This document shows, piece after piece, positions 26,175-37,419 of a stretch of DNA of 64,000 bases. The translations under genes and the position numbers were made by a program. The number at the start of each line of letters is the position of its first letter. Position 1 is the first letter of the stretch. The stretch covers positions 3,562,437 to 3,626,436 of the forward strand of contig CP096137.1 in assembly GCA_023213235.1 (NCBI GenBank), read 5' to 3'. A model generated the notes under the pieces. It searched no databases and was not told the DNA's origin. It saw only the letters and a program-made list of their open reading frames with translations. Source of the DNA: Elusimicrobiota bacterium (GTDB lineage: Bacteria > Elusimicrobiota > Elusimicrobia > UBA1565 > UBA9628).

Positions 26175-27172
26175 CGGACCACCTTGATGCGCGAGGGCGG
26201 CCAATAGATGAACCAGGCTTTGCCCTTGACGAACTTCTGGTCGACGGGGCCCCAGTAGCGGGAGTCGCAGCTGTGGTCGCGGTTGTCGCCCATCATGAAG
26301 TACTGGCCTTCGGGCACCTTCACGGGACCGAAGTAGTCGCGCTGGATGTCGCCGAGCTCGCGGTCGAGCTGGTGCTCCTGCCAGAGCTTCTGGTATTCCT
26401 CGGGCTTGAGCTCGGTGGCGCGCACGGACTGCGGCTGGCGGAAGCCGTCGTCCCACTGCGCGTAGGATTCGTTGCTCATGAGCTTGCCGTCGATGAAGAC
26501 CTTGCCGCCGCTGACGGAGACGGTCTCGCCGGGAAGGCCGACGACGCGCTTGATGAAGTTCTCCCCGGCGTTGATCTTGCCGCAGTGCGGCTCGCGCGGG
26601 TCGGTGACCGGGAACTCGAAGACCATGACGTCGCCGCGCTGGACGCCGCGGAACGTCAGCAGGCGCTTGCCCCAGATCGGGACGCGGACGCCGTAGATGA
26701 ACTTGTTGACGAACAGGTGGTCGCCGATGAGCAGCGTCTTTTCCATCGAGCCGGACGGGATCTTGAAGGCCTGGATCAGGAACGTCATGAGCACCCACGC
26801 GAGCAGCGCCGAGGAGAAGACGGTGTCGGCCCACTCGAGGTCGTCGTCGAGGTAGAAGCGGCGGCTCTCGACGCTCTCGCCCTTCGACCACGCGCGCCAC
26901 CAGCCGATCGCGCCGAAGATCACGGCCGCGGTCGCCGCGGGAATGATGTCGCCGACGCGCAGCGCGCGCGCCCAGATCGCGATGACCTTCGTGCGTCCTT
27001 CGAAGACCATGGTCATGATCATGACGATGGAGAACGCCGCGATCGCGTAGAACACCGCGTGCCACGCCGCGGACTGGGCGGGGGTCGCGGGGCCGCCGCG
27101 GTCCTTCCAGCGGCGGGAGTACCAGGCGAACAGCCCGAGCGAGACGCCCACGAACAGCAGTCTTTCTTCCAT
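26171..27172 (-). CDS. lepB: Signal peptidase I
   Basis: Membrane serine protease that removes Sec and Tat signal peptides, 333 aa. Hydrophobic segments at the N-terminus (about 5-20, 36-55, 70-92) precede the catalytic Ser in KIPSGSMEKTLLIGD and the general-base Lys in FIKRVVGLPGE. The conserved box MGDNRDHSCDSRYWG is present. The ATG at 27172 has GAGGA upstream. It follows lepA by 14 bases, the classic lepA-lepB pairing, and overlaps the methyltransferase start. The many exported proteins in this window would be its clients. Confidence 0.95.
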   Translation of the reverse strand: MEERLLFVGVSLGLFAWYSRRWKDRGGPATPAQSAAWHAVFYAIAAFSIVMIMTMVFEGRTKVIAIWARALRVGDIIPAATAAVIFGAIGWWRAWSKGESVESRRFYLDDDLEWADTVFSSALLAWVLMTFLIQAFKIPSGSMEKTLLIGDHLFVNKFIYGVRVPIWGKRLLTFRGVQRGDVMVFEFPVTDPREPHCGKINAGENFIKRVVGLPGETVSVSGGKVFIDGKLMSNESYAQWDDGFRQPQSVRATELKPEEYQKLWQEHQLDRELGDIQRDYFGPVKVPEGQYFMMGDNRDHSCDSRYWGPVDQKFVKGKAWFIYWPPSRIKVVR

Positions 27173-27186
27173 GATCTGTCCTCGGC

Positions 27187-28998
<1,812 letters not shown>

Positions 28999-29002
28999 GG
29001 TG

Positions 29003-30723
29003 TCAGGGGTTCTGCTCGAGGAGGCGGCGGATCTCGTCGGACTCGGAGCACGTGATCGCCTTCGCGACCAGGCGCTTCATCGATTCGTGCTTGAGCCCGC
29101 GGATCGTCTGCTTGACGCGCAGGAACATGCGCGGGGAGATGCTCATCGCGTCGACGCCGAGGCCGATCAAGAGCGGGACCGCGCGCGGGTCCGACGTCAT
29201 CTCTCCGCAGACGCCGACCCACTTGCCCTTCGCGTGCGCGGCGCGCACGACGGAGTCGAGCAGGCGCACGACGGCGGGGTGGTAGGGATCGTAGAGGTGC
29301 GTCACGTTCTCGTTGATCCGGTCGACGGCGAGCGTGTATTGGATGAGGTCGTTCGTTCCGATCGAGACGAAGTCGACGTGCGGCAGGAACGCGTCGAGCA
29401 TGATCGCCGTCGAGGGGATCTCGACCATGATGCCGAGCTCGAGGTCCTCCTTGAAGACGACGCCCTCGGCGGACAGCTCGGCGCGGGCCTGGTCGAGCAG
29501 GCGGCGCGCGGCGAGCACCTCGCCGACCGAGGAGACCATCGGGATCATCACGCGGACCTTGCCCTTCAGGGACGCGCGCAGGATCGCGCGCAGCTGCGTC
29601 TTGAAGAGATCGAGGTGGCGCAGGAACAGGCGTACGCCGCGCAGGCCCATGAACGGGTTCGTCTCGTTCTTGGGGCCTTCGATGCCGAGCTGGCTCAGGC
29701 GGTCTCCGCCGATGTCGGCCGTGCGGATGACGACCTCGCGGCCGTCGAGCGCCTTGACCGCGGCGGTGTACGCCTTGACCTGCTCCTCCTCGGTCGGCGG
29801 CTCGGTGCGGTTGAGGAAGAGGTACTCGGTGCGGAACAAGCCGACGCCGTCGACCTCGAGGCCGACGACGGCCTTGAGCTCCTCGGGGAGTCGAGGTTCG
29901 CCTCCAGGCGGAAGGCGCGCCCGTCGAGCGTGACCGTGGGCAGGCCCTTGAGGTTCTCGAGCAGCTTCTCCTCGGCCTCGGCGCGGGACTGGACCTTCTC
30001 GTACTTGGAGACCGTCTCGGGGCCGGGGTTGATGATGACCAGGCCCTGCTCGCCGTCGACGATCACCGTGTCGCCCGTGCGCACGCGGCGGCTGACGTCG
30101 GAGAGGCCGACGACGGCCGTGATCTGCAGGCTCTGCGCGAGGATGGCGGTGTGGCTCGTCTTGCCGCCGAGGTCGGTGGCGAAGCCGATGATCTTCGTCT
30201 CCTTGAGGCCCATCGTGTCCGAGGGCAGCAGATTGCGGGAGATCAGCACGCACTCCTCGTCGATGTCGGCGAGCGAGCGCTTCTGTCGCTTCATCAGGTG
30301 CAGCAGAAGCCGCTTGCCGACGTCGAAAAGGTCGTGGCGGCGCTCGCGGAAGAACTCGTCGTCCATGCGCTCGAACTGGCGGTTGACCGCCTCGAGAGCC
30401 TCGGACAGCGCGAATTCGGCGTTGACGCCCTCCTCGAGGATGCGCTTCGGCACGTCCTGCGTGATCAGCGAGTCCTTCAGGATCAGACGGTGCGCGTCGA
30501 TGAGCTTGGCGTGATGCTTGCCGAGGACCTTGAGCACCTTCGCCTCGGCGGCGTCGAGGTCGCGGTGCGTGGCCTTCTGCGCGATCTTGAAGCGCCGGAC
30601 CTCCATGCGGATCTTGTCGCGGGGGATCTCGACGCGCTCGACGACGATGTCCTCGTCCTCGACGACGTAGGCCTTGCCGATCGCGATGCCGGGGCTGGCG
30701 GCTATCCCTTTGATGACGATCAT
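29003..30723 (-). CDS. ptsI: PTS enzyme I (phosphoenolpyruvate-protein phosphotransferase; one frameshift)
   Basis: Takes phosphate from phosphoenolpyruvate and passes it to HPr. About 573 aa once a lost G in the run at 29885-29888 is restored. The phospho-accepting His lies in GGKTSHTAILAQ. The PEP-binding TIM-barrel half includes GLFRTEYLFL, NPFMGLRGVRLFL, MIPMVSS, SIGTNDLIQYTLAVDR and the catalytic Cys in VGVCGEMTSDP. It starts with ATG overlapping the HPr stop. Together with HPr and EIIA-EIID in the same operon it completes the phosphoryl chain. Confidence 0.95.
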
Positions 30724-30986
30724 TGCTCGTCGAACCTGCGCTCGAACAGCTTCTCGAGAGCCTCGATGGCCTTCGCCTCGTCGGGGCCGTCGGCCTTCAC
30801 GACGAGCTTCGAGCCGCTCTCCGCGGCGAGCAGCATGAGGCCCATGACGCTCTTGCCGTTGACCTGAAGCCCGTCCTTGACGACGAAGACCTGGCTCTTG
30901 AACTTGCCGGCTTCCTGGACGAACATCGCGGCGGGCCGCGCGTGCAGGCCCATGCGGTTCTTGATCGTCAGGGTCTTCTCGGTCAT
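30720..30986 (-). CDS. ptsH: PTS phosphocarrier HPr
   Basis: Small cytosolic phosphocarrier, 88 aa. The active His is in MGLHARPAAMF. The regulatory Ser, substrate of HPr kinase, is in NGKSVMGLMLLAA, so both the PEP-dependent and the HprK-dependent phosphorylation sites are present, as expected with hprK in the same operon. Overlaps its neighbours on both sides (ATGA). Confidence 0.95.
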   Translation of the reverse strand: MTEKTLTIKNRMGLHARPAAMFVQEAGKFKSQVFVVKDGLQVNGKSVMGLMLLAAESGSKLVVKADGPDEAKAIEALEKLFERRFDEQ

Positions 30987-31770
30987 TGGGCCCATCCGAC
31001 GAAGCTCGCGACGGCCGCGCCCGCGCCCGCCAGGCCGAGCTGAGACAGAGGCGCCATGCCGAAGCGCGAGAGGACGAGGCCGCCCGCGAAGACGAGGCCG
31101 GCGCCGAGGCGCTCTCCCTCCGGCAGGGAGCCGGCGCCCGCGACGAGGCAGGCGACCGCGCCCGCGACGAGGGACCAGCGCAACCGTCGGATCCAGGATT
31201 GCACCGGGAGGCCGCACAGCGCGGCGATAGCGGCGTCGCCCTCGGCGCAGCCGCGGCGCAGCCCCTCGAGCCGCGCGGCCCACGCGGGCACGTTGTAGAC
31301 GAGCAGCGCGACGGCCACCCCCACCACGGAGCGGAGGCCGAGCCGAGGCGGTAGGCCGCCTGCGCGGCGAGCAATCCGGCCAGCGCGCTCGCCGGGCGCA
31401 GGCCGCCCCAGAAGAACGCGTCGTAGAGCCCCGCGAGAGAGGCGCCGAGCGTGCGTTTCAGGGGCTCGATGCGCGCGACGACCGACGCGCGCTCGGCTCC
31501 GGAGGAAGCGGCGGCCGCGCCCTCGAGCCGGCAGATCACTCCCGCCGCCAGCCACGCGGCCGCGGGATGAGTGTTGAAGTACCCCGAGTGCCGGCGGCGC
31601 GCCTCGCGCAGGCCCGCCTCGTCGCCGGCCCAACACTGAGAGAGCCATGGCTCGAGCGCGTAGGCCAACCCCGCGCCTTGCATGCGAGCGGGGTCCCACC
31701 GCGCCTGCAGCAGAAGCAGGCGCGCGCCGACTCGCGCGCGGGTGAGAGGCGTCATCGCGAGGGCGCTCAT
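30983..31770 (-). CDS. PTS mannose-family subunit IID (one frameshift)
   Basis: Membrane component of a mannose/sorbose-class PTS permease, about 262 aa once one base near 31345 is restored (this site has no clear homopolymer). Recognisable family phrases: RHSGYFNTHPAAAW, YDAFFWGGLRP and VYNVPAWAARLEGL. It is slightly shorter than typical IID (about 275-300 aa). Overlaps IIC upstream and HPr downstream. Confidence 0.8.
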
Positions 31771-32363
31771 GCGCGGGAAAGCCCCCAAGCGGCGACGCCG
31801 GACAGCCCGATCCACGGAGCGCACGAAGCCGCCGCCGACGCGGCGGCGCGAAGGACCTCGGGAGCGTAGGGCCACCAGAAACGGTCGGCCCAGCCGACGA
31901 GCGCCACGACGGCAAGGGACAGGGCGAACGTCCCCGCCGCGTGCAGCGCGATCGAGACGGCGAACGCGCGGCCGAGCGCGGGCCCGCCGGACTCCGCGGC
32001 CGCGGCGAGCGCGTCCGCGCCGGCCGTCCGCCGTGCCCGCTCGACGGCCTCGAGGCGCGCGTGCAGGAGCCCGGCGCCGAGGCCGCCGGCGAAGCACATC
32101 GCCGCCGACGTCCCGCCCAGCATGAGAGCGGCCGCCGTGCCGGAGGCGACGGACGCCGACCAGGTCAGGGAGCCGCCGACGGGCACGTCGACGAGCGCGA
32201 GCAGCTCGAAGGCGGCGCCGTACAGCGCCCCGGTGTGGGCCCGTCCGCCCAGCGCCCCGATCACGGCTCCGACGACGAACGGCCGCGACACGAGCGTCTG
32301 CGCGACGAGCACCGCGTCGAGCTCGAGGACGGCCAGCGCGGCGCAGGCGGCCAGGCCGGTCAC
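31767..32363 (-). CDS. PTS mannose-family subunit IIC (198 aa)
   Basis: Very hydrophobic protein with about five or six transmembrane helices, in the IIC position of a mannose-class PTS. PVGGSLTWSASVASGTAAAL is the best match to IIC. It is short compared with the usual 250-270 aa, so it may be a reduced permease serving regulation rather than transport. Starts with GTG overlapping the IIB stop. Confidence 0.75.
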   Translation of the reverse strand: MTGLAACAALAVLELDAVLVAQTLVSRPFVVGAVIGALGGRAHTGALYGAAFELLALVDVPVGGSLTWSASVASGTAAALMLGGTSAAMCFAGGLGAGLLHARLEAVERARRTAGADALAAAAESGGPALGRAFAVSIALHAAGTFALSLAVVALVGWADRFWWPYAPEVLRAAASAAASCAPWIGLSGVAAWGLSRA

Positions 32364-32842
32364 TTTCCCTCCAGGGCGGCGGAGAGGTCTTCCTCGGGGT
32401 CGCCCGGCAGGGCGCGGCCCTCGAGACGGATGCCCTTGGCCTTGAGCGCTTTGAGCGCCAGGCGGTCCTTCTCGTCGAGAAACAGCGCGCGGCCGAGCTG
32501 GACCTTGCCCACCGTGTGGTGCAGGCCGCCGACGTTGACGCGGTCGACGCCGAGACCGTTCTCGACGAGCGCGAGCGCCTCGGCGGGGCCCGGCACGAGC
32601 ACGAGCGCGGAGCGCTTCGCCATCTGCGGCGCCCCGAGCGCGGCCGGGGCGTCGGCGACCTTCAGCACGAGCAGGCCGACCGACGGCGGCAGCGCCATCT
32701 TCATGAGCGCCGTCTGAATCTCGTCTCCGGCGGCGGTGTCGGAAACGACGGCCACGAGGTCGACCTTGAGAAAGGGCACCCAGCCCTCCACGACCTGCCC
32801 GTGGATGAGCCGGTCGTCGACGCGCAGCAAAGTGACGCCCAT
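32360..32842 (-). CDS. PTS mannose-family subunit IIB (160 aa)
   Basis: Cytosolic IIB phosphotransfer protein. The phosphorylated His is in RVDDRLIHGQVVEGW close to the N-terminus, as in ManX/LevE-type IIB. VNVGGLHHTVGK matches a second conserved region. ATG 32842 is chosen over an upstream extension because it lies two bases after the IIA stop and begins exactly at the family's normal start. Confidence 0.9.
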   Translation of the reverse strand: MGVTLLRVDDRLIHGQVVEGWVPFLKVDLVAVVSDTAAGDEIQTALMKMALPPSVGLLVLKVADAPAALGAPQMAKRSALVLVPGPAEALALVENGLGVDRVNVGGLHHTVGKVQLGRALFLDEKDRLALKALKAKGIRLEGRALPGDPEEDLSAALEGK

Positions 32843-32844
32843 GC

Positions 32845-33264
32845 TCAACGGGCTCCCGCCGCGGCGAGGAACATCGCGCGCACGTCGCGGATCGACTTCT
32901 GCCCGTCGGCCACGCACTTCTCGACGAGCGCCTCGAGCGGCAGGCGCTCGCGCTGACCGAAGGCGGAGATCAGCATGTAGAGGTTCACGCCGCTGACCAT
33001 CTCGACGCGGCGCTCGCCGCGCACGAGAGGGAACGAGAGATTGTTCGGGGTGCCGCCGGGCATGTCGGTGAAGACGATGATCCCGTCGGCGTTCGAAAGC
33101 TCGGCGAGCGCGCGCTCGATGCGGGAGCGTATCTCCGGCACCGACATGCGCGAGGACGTCGCGATCGCGCGCACGCCCTTCTCCTGGCGTCCGACGATGC
33201 CCTCCGCGGCCTCGACGAGATAGGCGCCGAACTCGCCGTGGGTGACGACGATGAAATTGATCAT
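32845..33264 (-). CDS. PTS mannose-family subunit IIA (139 aa)
   Basis: Cytosolic IIA domain that receives phosphate from HPr. The active His is in VVTHGEFGAYL at residues 7-17. IVFTDMPGGTPNNLSF matches the conserved dimer and loop region. A free-standing IIA next to hprK and rapZ is typical of regulatory PTS gene clusters. Confidence 0.9.
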   Translation of the reverse strand: MINFIVVTHGEFGAYLVEAAEGIVGRQEKGVRAIATSSRMSVPEIRSRIERALAELSNADGIIVFTDMPGGTPNNLSFPLVRGERRVEMVSGVNLYMLISAFGQRERLPLEALVEKCVADGQKSIRDVRAMFLAAAGAR

Positions 33265-33268
33265 GGAC

Positions 33269-34141
33269 TCAGTGGGGGACGTCCCGGTGGAATTCCTGGA
33301 CGGGATGGCCGGTCGCGCGCAGCTTCTGCACGAGCCAGCGGGTGCAGAACACCGAGCGGTGCTTGCCTCCGGTGCAGCCGATCGCGATCGTGAGGTACGA
33401 CTTGCCCTCTTTCACGTAGTGCGGGAGCAGCTTGGAGATGATCTTGTGCCAGTCGTTGAGGAAGCGGCGGGCGACGGGCTGGGCCATGATGTACTTCTGC
33501 ACGGGCTCGTCGAGGCCGGTTTTTTCGCGCAACCCCTTTACATAGTGCGGGTTGGGCAGGAAGCGCACGTCCATGACGATGTCGGCGTCGATGGGCATGC
33601 CGTTCTTGTAGCCGAAGCTGAGGACCTGAAGGGTCATCTCGCGCGTGAGAGTGAGGCCGAGTGTCTCGGAAATCTTCTCCTTGAGCTCGCCGAGCGTCAG
33701 GCGCGTCGTGTCGATCGTCTTGTCGGCGACGCCCTTGATCGGCGCGAGCATCCTGCGCTCCTGCTTGACCGCGTCGGCGATCTTCCCGCCGAGCGGGTGG
33801 CGGTGGCGCGTCTCCGAGAAGCGGTGGATGACCGTCGCGTCGGCGGCGTCGATGAACAGCACGCGCACGTCGAGGCCTTGGCCTTTGAGCCGGCGCAGCA
33901 GCGGCGGCAGCGCGCCGAGCACGCGGCCCTCCCGGACGTCCATGCCGAGGGCGACGCGCGTCATCGCCGGCGACTTCTGCACGAACGCCGCGAAATCGTC
34001 GAGAAGCGCGATCGGAAGGTTGTCGACGCAGAACCAGCCGAAGTCCTCGAAGACCTTCAGCGCCTGGCTCTTGCCCGCCCCCGAGACGCCGGTGATGACG
34101 AAGATCTTCTTCGGCGGCGTCTTCTTCTTCTTGGCGCTCAC
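33269..34141 (-). CDS. rapZ: RapZ/YvcJ-family RNase adapter, nucleotide-binding
   Basis: 290 aa with Walker A GVSGAGKSQ near the N-terminus, CVDNLPIALLDDFA, then LSFGYKNGMPIDADIVMDVRFLPNPHY (split here by the family's usual motif boundaries), and the C-terminal GCTGGKHRSVF. In E. coli the homologue directs RNase E to the GlmZ small RNA and senses glucosamine-6-phosphate. Elsewhere the role is less clear. It starts with GTG overlapping the hprK TGA, in the standard hprK-rapZ order. Confidence 0.93.
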   Translation of the reverse strand: MSAKKKKTPPKKIFVITGVSGAGKSQALKVFEDFGWFCVDNLPIALLDDFAAFVQKSPAMTRVALGMDVREGRVLGALPPLLRRLKGQGLDVRVLFIDAADATVIHRFSETRHRHPLGGKIADAVKQERRMLAPIKGVADKTIDTTRLTLGELKEKISETLGLTLTREMTLQVLSFGYKNGMPIDADIVMDVRFLPNPHYVKGLREKTGLDEPVQKYIMAQPVARRFLNDWHKIISKLLPHYVKEGKSYLTIAIGCTGGKHRSVFCTRWLVQKLRATGHPVQEFHRDVPH

Positions 34142-35087
34142 CCGCGCTCCTTCGTCTTCATGCGCTCGATGAGGCGCTGGTTGAAGTTCTCGGCGGAGAA
34201 GTAGCCCTGCGAGCGCAGGCGCTGGTTCAGCGCCGCGACCTCGATGAGCACGGCGAGGTTGCGGCCGGGGAAACCGGGATGCGGATCTGCGGGATCTCCA
34301 CGTCGAGAATCGACAGTTTCTTGTTGTCGAGCCCGGTTCGGTCGTATTGCGTCTGCGCGTTCCAGGCCTCGAGCTTGATCGCGAGCTCGATGCGCGTGCG
34401 GTCGAGGATCGCTCCGATGCCGAACAGCAGCTTGACGTCGATGACGCCGAGCCCGCGGACCTCCATGTGATTCTTGAGCGGCTCGGGGCACGAGCCGCGG
34501 AGGTAGCCGCCGCGGCGGTGCTGGATCTGGACCGCGTCGTCGGCGACGAGGATATGGCCGCGCTTGAGCAGCTCGAGCGCGCACTCGGACTTGCCGATTC
34601 CGGATTCCCCCTGGATGATGACGCCGAGCCCGTACACGTCGACGAGCACGCCGTGCACCGTCGTCGCCGGGGCGAGACGGGCCTCGAGAGCTTCCGACAG
34701 CTCGCCCGTCAGCGTCGCCGTGTCGTAGGCCGAGCGAAGCAGGGGGACTCCGTGTTTCTTGCACGCCTGCGCGAGCGCGGGCGGCACCGGCGTGTTGTGC
34801 GTGACGATCACGCACGGCAGGTCGGGAGCCGCCAGCATCGCCGACAGCGCGTCGGCCAGCTTCTTGGCGTCGGATTTCTGGCAGTACGCCTGCTCGCCGT
34901 TGCCGAAGATCTGTATCCGCTCGGCGCGGAAGCGGTCGAGGAAACCGGACAGCGCCAGACCGGGCCGGTTGAGATCGGCCACGGTCACGCGGCGCGCGAG
35001 CGACTTCTCCCCCGACAGGAGCTCCAGGCGGAGCCGGTCGCCCTGCTCCTTGAGGAGTTCGCCGACGGTCAGTTCCGCGGCCTGCAC
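34138..35087 (-). CDS. hprK: HPr kinase/phosphorylase (one frameshift)
   Basis: Bifunctional enzyme that adds or removes phosphate on the regulatory Ser of HPr. About 316 aa after restoring one base near 34264-34273. Walker A is GESGIGKSE, followed by LVADDAVQI and the HprK signature EVRGLGVIDVKLLFG. The C-terminal helix (VAALNQRLRSQGYFSAENF) lies in the shifted frame. GTG start four bases after the hpf stop. Confidence 0.94.
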
Positions 35088-35091
35088 CGCT

Positions 35092-35616
35092 CTAGCGCTT
35101 CGTCTTGCGCAGCGGATGGATGATGCCCAGGCTCTCGTCCTCGCGGCGGAAGAGGACGTGAATCTGGTCGGTGTCCTTGTCGAGGTAGACCATGAACTTA
35201 CGGTCGCCCGCGTCGAAGGAGCGCGCGGCTTGCTCCGGCGTCGTCGGCTCGACGGTCTGGCGCACGACGGTGAAGGACGTCTGCGGAGCGGGCACGGCGT
35301 CGGCCATCGTGTCGGAGGCCTTCGGCTTGTGGCGGCTCTTGACCTTTTCCTTGTGCTTCTTGAGCTGGGCGTCGATCTTGTCGGACGCGAGGTCGATCGC
35401 CGAGTAGAGGTCGGCGGCCGTCGCGAGCGCCCGGAACGTCTGGCCCGGGGCGTGCACGATCATCTCGGCCTTGTGGGAGCGCTTCTCGACGAAGAGGAAC
35501 GCCTGGCCCCAGACGATGTGGTCGAAATATTTCTGGGTCTTTCCCATCTTCTGCTGGACGTACTCGCGCAGAGCGGGAGTTATCTTGAGCTGCTTGGCCG
35601 TCAGTTGGATCTCCAT
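35092..35616 (-). CDS. hpf: Long-form ribosome hibernation-promoting factor
   Basis: 174 aa with the N-terminal S30AE/YfiA domain (residues 1-100, TAKQLKITPALREYVQQKM) and the C-terminal dimerisation domain (115-174, IVRQT-like VVRQTVEPTTPEQAA, FMVYLDKDTDQIHVLFRRED). The long form pairs two 70S ribosomes into 100S particles in stationary phase. First gene of the 12-gene leftward operon, behind a strong promoter (35626-35655) that gives a leader of only a few bases. Confidence 0.95.
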   Translation of the reverse strand: MEIQLTAKQLKITPALREYVQQKMGKTQKYFDHIVWGQAFLFVEKRSHKAEMIVHAPGQTFRALATAADLYSAIDLASDKIDAQLKKHKEKVKSRHKPKASDTMADAVPAPQTSFTVVRQTVEPTTPEQAARSFDAGDRKFMVYLDKDTDQIHVLFRREDESLGIIHPLRKTKR

Positions 35617-35625
35617 GATCCGCAG

Positions 35626-35655
35626 ATTCTAGCGGTTGCCCTTCCTTTTAGTCAA
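35626..35655 (-). promoter_or_regulatory. Sigma-70-type promoter of the hpf-PTS operon
   Basis: On the minus strand TTGACT (35650-35655), 18 bases, TAGAAT (35626-35631). The predicted start site is about 2-3 bases ahead of the ATG at 35616, so the mRNA is nearly leaderless. Confidence 0.75.
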
Positions 35656-35780
35656 CCGCCGCGCGCGCGATTTCCGGCGACGCGGCCTTGACGCTTTCGT
35701 CTCAAAATTGATAGTATGGCGGGCCGCAAAGAGAGGCCGACGGGGCTTCTTGCCGGGTCCGGAACGGGGGGTTTCCCCGC

Positions 35781-35870
35781 GATTTTGTAGTTTTTAATAA
35801 ACACTTTAAATATATAGATAATCTCTGTGGATAACCGACTTATCCACGCTTGTGAATAACCTGTGAAAAC
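35781..35870. other. oriC part 1: AT-rich unwinding-element candidate plus DnaA boxes upstream of dnaA
   Basis: A 42-bp AT-rich stretch (35781-35822) is followed by DnaA boxes: TGTGGATAA (35826-35834, the reverse complement of the perfect TTATCCACA), TTATCCACG (35840-35848), TGTGAATAA (35851-35859), and a weak TGTGAAAAC (35862-35870) overlapping the dnaA GTG. It lies at the point where gene orientation diverges. The boxes probably also autoregulate dnaA. Confidence 0.8.
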
Positions 35871-37211
35871 CGCCGACGGAGTGGAGCTCTGGGCGCAGAC
35901 CGTGGAACGCCTGCGTTCGGAGATCGGAGACGAGAACGCCGAGCTCTGGCTCAAGCCCGTGGAAGCGTCCTCGCTCGAGGGCGGCGTCCTGATGCTGAAG
36001 GTCCCCAATAAGTTCTTCTCCGACGGGATCAAGGAGCGTTACCAGAAGCGCCTGCTCGCCGTGCTGCGCGAGCTCTCGGGGGCGGAGATCGGCCTCGACT
36101 TCCGCGTCGAGCGGGATCTCACGCGCGTGCTGCCCTCGTCGGACCCCGTGCCCGAGGCGTCCCCGCAGTCCGACTTCCCGCTTTCCGAGCTGAACCCGCG
36201 CTACACGTTCGACTCGTTCGTCATCGGCGAGTCCAACCGCCTCGCGCGCGCGACGGCGGAGTCGATCTCGAAGAGCCCGGGCACGCAGTACAACCCGTAC
36301 GTGATCTACGGCGGCGTCGGCCTCGGCAAGACGCACATCATGCACGCCATCGGCAACGCGATCCGCCGGCATCATCCGCGCTCGCGCGTGCTTTACACCA
36401 CGTCCGAGCAGTTCGTCAACGAGTTCATCGCCGCCGTGCAGAACAACTCGATCGATTCTTTCCGCTCGCGCTACCGGTCTCTCGACTGTCTGCTCATCGA
36501 CGACATCCAGTTCCTGATCGCCAAGGACCGCTCCGAGCAGGAGTTCTTCCACACCTTCAACGCGCTCTTCGACAGCCGCAAGCAGATCGTCGTCAGCTCC
36601 GACCGTTCGCCGAAGGAGATGTCTCCCCTCGAGCAGCGTCTCGTCTCCCGCCTCGAGTGGGGCTTCGTCGCCGACATCAAGCCTCCGGACCTCGAGACGC
36701 GCATCGCCATCCTGCGCAAGAAAGCCGCTCATGAGGGCTTCACGGCGCCCGACGACGTCATCCTCTTCATCGCCTCGTCGGTCAAGACGAACGTCCGCGC
36801 GCTCGAGGGCTGCCTGATCCGCCTCAAGGCGTTCCAGGCCATGACCGGCGCCCCCTCTCCGTCGACGACGCGCGCGACATCCTCAAGGATTCGATCGCCG
36901 TCGACGACTCCTCGCCCGTGCGCGTCGAGACGATACAGCGCGTCGTGGCTCTCAAGTACTCGGTCGACGTCAAGGACCTCAAGGGCCACCAGCGCACGGT
37001 GTCGATCTCGATGCCTCGCCAGGTCGCGATGTACCTGTCCTGCGTGATGACCGAACTGTCGTCGACCGACATCGGACGGGCGTTCGGAGGAAAGGACCAT
37101 TCGACCGTCCTCCACGCGAGAAAGAAGATCGAGAAGAAGATCGAGGAGGATCCGTTCTTCCTCGAGCTCATCAACAAGCTGCAGGCCGACATCAAGGCGG
37201 CCGAGCGATGA
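35863..37211 (+). CDS. dnaA: Chromosomal replication initiator DnaA (one frameshift)
   Basis: About 449 aa after restoring one C in the run at 36851-36855. Domain I (WLKPVEASSLEGGVLMLKVPN) comes first, then the AAA+ core with Walker A GGVGLGKTH, Walker B LLIDDIQFL and sensor SSDRSPKEM. Domain IV has the DnaA signature GGKDHSTVLHARKKIE. The initiator binds TTATCCACA boxes and melts oriC. Start GTG at 35863 overlaps the fourth box and lacks a Shine-Dalgarno sequence. Since DnaA is essential, the frameshift must be a sequence error. Confidence 0.97.
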
Positions 37212-37254
37212 CGGCGATGCGACGCGAATATTGCGGGGATATGTTTTGCCGGCC

Positions 37255-37384
37255 TGTGAACAACATGTGTGCTTTTTACGACAACGGGGGACGGCGCGCC
37301 GCGTTGTGGACGGTGTGGACAACTCGCTCGGGTTGTCCACAGGCGCCGGGACGTTTTTCCGATGGGGAGACTCGGTTATCCACC
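37255..37384. other. oriC part 2: DnaA boxes between dnaA and dnaN
   Basis: Near-consensus boxes at 37255-37263 (TGTGAACAA), 37314-37322 (TGTGGACAA), 37333-37341 (TTGTCCACA) and 37376-37384 (TTATCCACC). 37314-37322 and 37333-37341 face each other as an inverted pair. With the cluster upstream of dnaA this makes a bipartite oriC. No second AT-rich stretch is visible here. Confidence 0.75.
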
Positions 37385-37419
37385 GCGTCCCCCGCTCGAT
37401 GACGGAGAGGATGATTTAA

